A stretch of DNA of 9,359 nucleotides from Simkania sp. (lineage in GTDB: Bacteria > Chlamydiota > Chlamydiia > Chlamydiales > Simkaniaceae). The translations under genes and the position numbers were made by a program. The first letter of the stretch is position 1, and each line of letters opens with the position of its first letter. The stretch covers positions 1-9,359 of the forward strand of contig JANQSR010000129.1 in the NCBI GenBank assembly GCA_028279205.1. Reading direction: 5' to 3'. Positions 7,900 to 9,359 of the stretch are shown in pieces. The notes beneath the pieces were generated by a model, which was not told where the DNA came from, ran no database searches, and saw only the letters and a program-made list of their open reading frames with translations.

Positions 7900-7927
7900 C
7901 TTAGGAGATTGAACCAATAAGAGAGAT

Positions 7928-8040
7928 TTGAGGTAGCCAAATTAAGTTGTCCCATCATGAAAAAAAGTTATAAAGCATCTCAGATCTCATGCTAAACTTG
8001 AGGGTAGCGTGAGCAAATTGGAAAAATGATTGTATCATGA
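7928..8040 (+). repeat. Imperfect direct repeat in the mrp upstream region
   Basis: Two blocks share the same ordered words. Copy 1 has TTGAGGTAGC, CAAATT (7938-7943) and ATCATGA (7954-7960). Copy 2 has TTGAGGGTAGC (7998-8008), CAAATT (8014-8019) and ATCATGA (8034-8040). Spacing differs by a few bases, so this is an old duplication or a pair of related protein-binding sites rather than a fresh repeat. Confidence 0.4.
7947..7974 (+). promoter_or_regulatory. Candidate promoter of the mrp - metal-transport operon
   Basis: TTGTCC (7947-7952), 16-bp spacer, TATAAA (7969-7974) on the plus strand. Transcription would begin near 7981, leaving a leader of about 140 nt before mrp. The first ATCATGA copy lies inside the spacer, a position where a bound repressor would block RNA polymerase. 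Confidence 0.4.
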
Positions 8041-8042
8041 TA
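8033..8042. promoter_or_regulatory. Perfect palindrome TATCATGATA, possible operator
   Basis: A 10-bp perfect inverted repeat in the mrp leader, containing the second ATCATGA copy. Because the downstream genes concern Fe-S assembly and metal uptake, a metal-responsive regulator (DtxR/YtgR- or Fur-type) is a reasonable guess. Short AT-rich palindromes also occur by chance. Confidence 0.3.
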
Positions 8043-8123
8043 AAGAGAATCGTCTTAAAGAGAAAGGTCTCAACATTTTTTTTACCCCGTGAGTCATAGA
8101 CAACCCCTTGAAAGAAATAAAAG

Positions 8124-9197
8124 ATGCCGTTTAAAATGTATGGTCAAACCAAGTTCCGAGCGGGCCTGAAAGAGGTGCGTAATGTTGTTGGGGTCCTCGG
8201 AGGAAAGGGGGGAGTTGGAAAATCGACAGTGGCGTTTAACCTTGCTTTAGCTCTCAATCGAACAGGCAGGAGAGTGGGTATTTTGGATGCCGATGTTTTT
8301 GGCCCTTCTATTGGTCACCTCATCGGTGAGGTTGAGCCACCCAAAATAGAAGAAGCAGAAATTGTTCCTGCAAAAGCAAGGGGAATTTCGGCGATCTCCA
8401 TAGCTTTTTTTCAAAAAGAGCGCGAAGCCTCCATCGTAAGAGCCCCGATAGCCAATCAGATGATCGATCAATTTTTAGGTAAAGTCAGATGGGGATCTCT
8501 CGATGATCTAATCATCGATTTTCCTCCAGGAACGGGTGATATCCCGATCACTTTGATGCAAAAAGCCAAGCTGAGCGGAGCACTCTTTGTGACGACCCCT
8601 CAGGAGTTGGCTCTTCTCGATGTGAGAAAGTCCATTCAAATGTGTGAACTTATGGGCGTTCCCCTCTTAGGGATTGTGGAAAATATGAGTTATTTCCTCT
8701 GCAACGGAGAGAGGCTTCCCCTCTTTGGTGAAGGGGGGGGTAAACGGTTGGCAGATGAGAGTCAAACCCTCCTTCTCGGACAGATCCCACTCGACACCAA
8801 AATTGGGCTAACAGGGGATGAGCAAGGCTCTCTTTTTGATGAGCAGCCGGCAAGCAGGGCTTGCTTTGAAGAGTTAGCAAACAGGCTCAAGTCCCTTTTA
8901 GACCACAAAAAAAACGAAGGGAGCGGGCTATTTGAGCTAAGCGAGTTGAAATACACGGAGGGCTCTCACTTCGAGATCGTATGGTCGGATGGTTTAAAAC
9001 AGGTGCTCCGCCTTTCTGATGTTCAAAAAAGATGTCCCAGCACCCGTTGCTTGCATCCAGAGAGTCTAAAAATCGATCCTGAGGTTCAGGCTATCAAGTT
9101 TAAGCAAGTGGGAAACTACGCACTTCGAATAAAATTTATGAATGGGTGCTCGCAGGGTATTTACACCTTCAACCTGCTCAGGAGCATCGCAACGTGA
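8124..9197 (+). CDS. mrp: Mrp/NBP35-type Fe-S cluster carrier ATPase fused to a C-terminal DUF971 domain (HCF101-like)
   Basis: Likely a cytoplasmic P-loop ATPase that carries or inserts Fe-S clusters. Residues 20-260 form the Mrp domain: deviant Walker A GGKGGVGKST (26-35) with signature Lys28, LDADVFGPS (54-62), and Walker B-region IIDFPPGTGD (130-139). These are followed by TTPQELAL (157-164), VENMSYF (185-191) and PLDTKIGLTGD (222-232). The usual N-terminal DUF59 domain is absent. The usual CxxC after NMSxF is reduced to one Cys (FLCNGERLPLFG, Cys193). Residues 275-355 resemble DUF971: IVWSDG (285-290), CPSTRC (304-309), VGNYALRI (329-336) and GIYTFNLLRSI. Plant plastid HCF101 combines Mrp and DUF971 in this order and, as I recall it, also lacks the CxxC. 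The ATG at 8124 has only a weak purine-rich leader. The stop overlaps the next gene by 4 nt, indicating one operon. A G8 run at 8733-8740 encodes the GGG motif. Confidence 0.93.
   Translation: MPFKMYGQTKFRAGLKEVRNVVGVLGGKGGVGKSTVAFNLALALNRTGRRVGILDADVFGPSIGHLIGEVEPPKIEEAEIVPAKARGISAISIAFFQKEREASIVRAPIANQMIDQFLGKVRWGSLDDLIIDFPPGTGDIPITLMQKAKLSGALFVTTPQELALLDVRKSIQMCELMGVPLLGIVENMSYFLCNGERLPLFGEGGGKRLADESQTLLLGQIPLDTKIGLTGDEQGSLFDEQPASRACFEELANRLKSLLDHKKNEGSGLFELSELKYTEGSHFEIVWSDGLKQVLRLSDVQKRCPSTRCLHPESLKIDPEVQAIKFKQVGNYALRIKFMNGCSQGIYTFNLLRSIAT
9180..9184 (+). promoter_or_regulatory. Ribosome binding site supporting the GTG start of the metal-binding lipoprotein gene
   Basis: AGGAG lies inside the end of mrp, 9 nt before the GTG at 9194. 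This is a normal spacing and makes the overlapping GTG the likely start. Confidence 0.7.
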
Positions 9198-9359
9198 AAA
9201 AAATTGCTTTTTTTTTACTGACTCTGCTTGCTGCGGCCTGCTCAAAACCTGAAAGACAAGATCTTTCTGATTGGATGCGCCCAGGTGGCAAAATAAAAGT
9301 GATGTCGACAACGGCAATGATCGAAGATCTCGTCAAACAAATAGGGGGAAGTTTTATCT
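9194..9359 (+). CDS. ytgA: Metal ABC transporter substrate-binding lipoprotein, TroA/YtgA-like, 3'-truncated
   Basis: Only the first 55 codons are in the window. The GTG start overlaps the mrp stop (GTGA) and follows AGGAG. The product begins with a lipoprotein signal peptide: MKK, a hydrophobic core, and lipobox LAAAC with Cys16 as the predicted lipidated residue. The mature start KIKVMSTTAMIEDLVKQIGG fits the opening strand and helix of cluster A-I (zinc, manganese or iron) periplasmic binding proteins, where V-x-S/T-T-x-x-x-x-D/E is followed by I/V-G-G. From memory, C. trachomatis has ytgA, first gene of its iron-type metal transporter operon, at this place in the order. The metal and the rest of the operon cannot be seen. 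A T9 run lies in the signal-peptide codons. Family call fairly sure; the ytgA name is by synteny. Confidence 0.75.
   Translation, partial: MKKIAFFLLTLLAAACSKPERQDLSDWMRPGGKIKVMSTTAMIEDLVKQIGGSFI

Larger units (their letters stand above)
7228..7927. other. AT-rich intergenic region without a credible gene
   Basis: About 700 bp with no open frame of useful length on either strand and many stops in all frames. It is markedly richer in A+T than the flanking genes, with runs such as that near 7495-7515. I looked for tRNA, tmRNA, RNase P, SRP and 6S RNA signatures and found none. It contains a short tandem repeat (GACTTGT twice, 3 nt apart, about 7351-7367) and two stem-loop candidates listed separately. 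It may be a decayed gene, an undescribed RNA gene, or a long divergent regulatory region. Confidence 0.6.

Noticed and set aside
7957..7995. 12-codon frame (MKKSYKASQISC) as a leader peptide of the mrp operon
   Set aside because: No ribosome binding site, no metal- or amino-acid-related codon run, and its ATG overlaps the promoter spacer, upstream of the predicted transcript start.
8650..8880. Frame antisense to mrp
   Set aside because: Lies fully within the conserved mrp gene, with no start signals and a low-complexity composition.

Overview
The window looks like a piece of a Chlamydiae chromosome, most likely from an environmental (Parachlamydiales-type) lineage rather than Chlamydia itself. 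The main evidence is a bacterial ADP/ATP translocase of the chlamydial/rickettsial/plastid NTT family sitting in the gene order gnd - lepA - NTT - small conserved unknown - metal-binding lipoprotein. As I remember it, this is the order of the Chlamydia trachomatis CT063-CT067 block (gnd, lepA, npt1, CT066, ytgA). The base composition is moderately AT-rich. The genus cannot be fixed from the sequence.

Layout. (1) 1-920, plus strand: the 3' part of a gene that runs off the left edge. It encodes repeated modules resembling the N-terminal DNA-binding domain (DUF4096) of IS5-type transposases, with no catalytic transposase domain. (2) 989-1062, minus strand: tRNA-Arg(UCU) with its own promoter. 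(3) 1117-2538, plus: gnd, complete. (4) 2543-7175, minus: four genes, read right to left: a 176-aa conserved-type unknown, the ADP/ATP translocase (npt1), lepA, and a 91-aa unknown ending 4 nt from the gnd stop. The unknown and npt1 each have a good promoter candidate, and a strong intrinsic terminator separates npt1 from lepA. (5) 7176-8123: about 950 bp without a credible gene, AT-rich, containing the promoter of the 176-aa gene on its left, two large stem-loop candidates in the middle, and a promoter plus a repeated, palindrome-containing motif on its right. (6) 8124-9359, plus: an Mrp/NBP35-type P-loop ATPase fused to a C-terminal DUF971 domain. It overlaps by 4 nt a lipoprotein gene (TroA/YtgA-like metal-binding protein) that is cut by the right edge.

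How the genes relate. The block combines host-energy parasitism (ATP import by Npt1), NADPH and pentose supply (Gnd), translation (LepA, tRNA-Arg) and metal handling (Mrp-DUF971 plus the metal-uptake lipoprotein). The most interesting parts are the repeat protein built from transposase-type DNA-binding modules, the HCF101-like Mrp-DUF971 fusion that has lost the usual CxxC motif, and its translational coupling to a metal importer behind a repeat-bearing leader. Family calls rest on motif recognition alone; no database search was possible.
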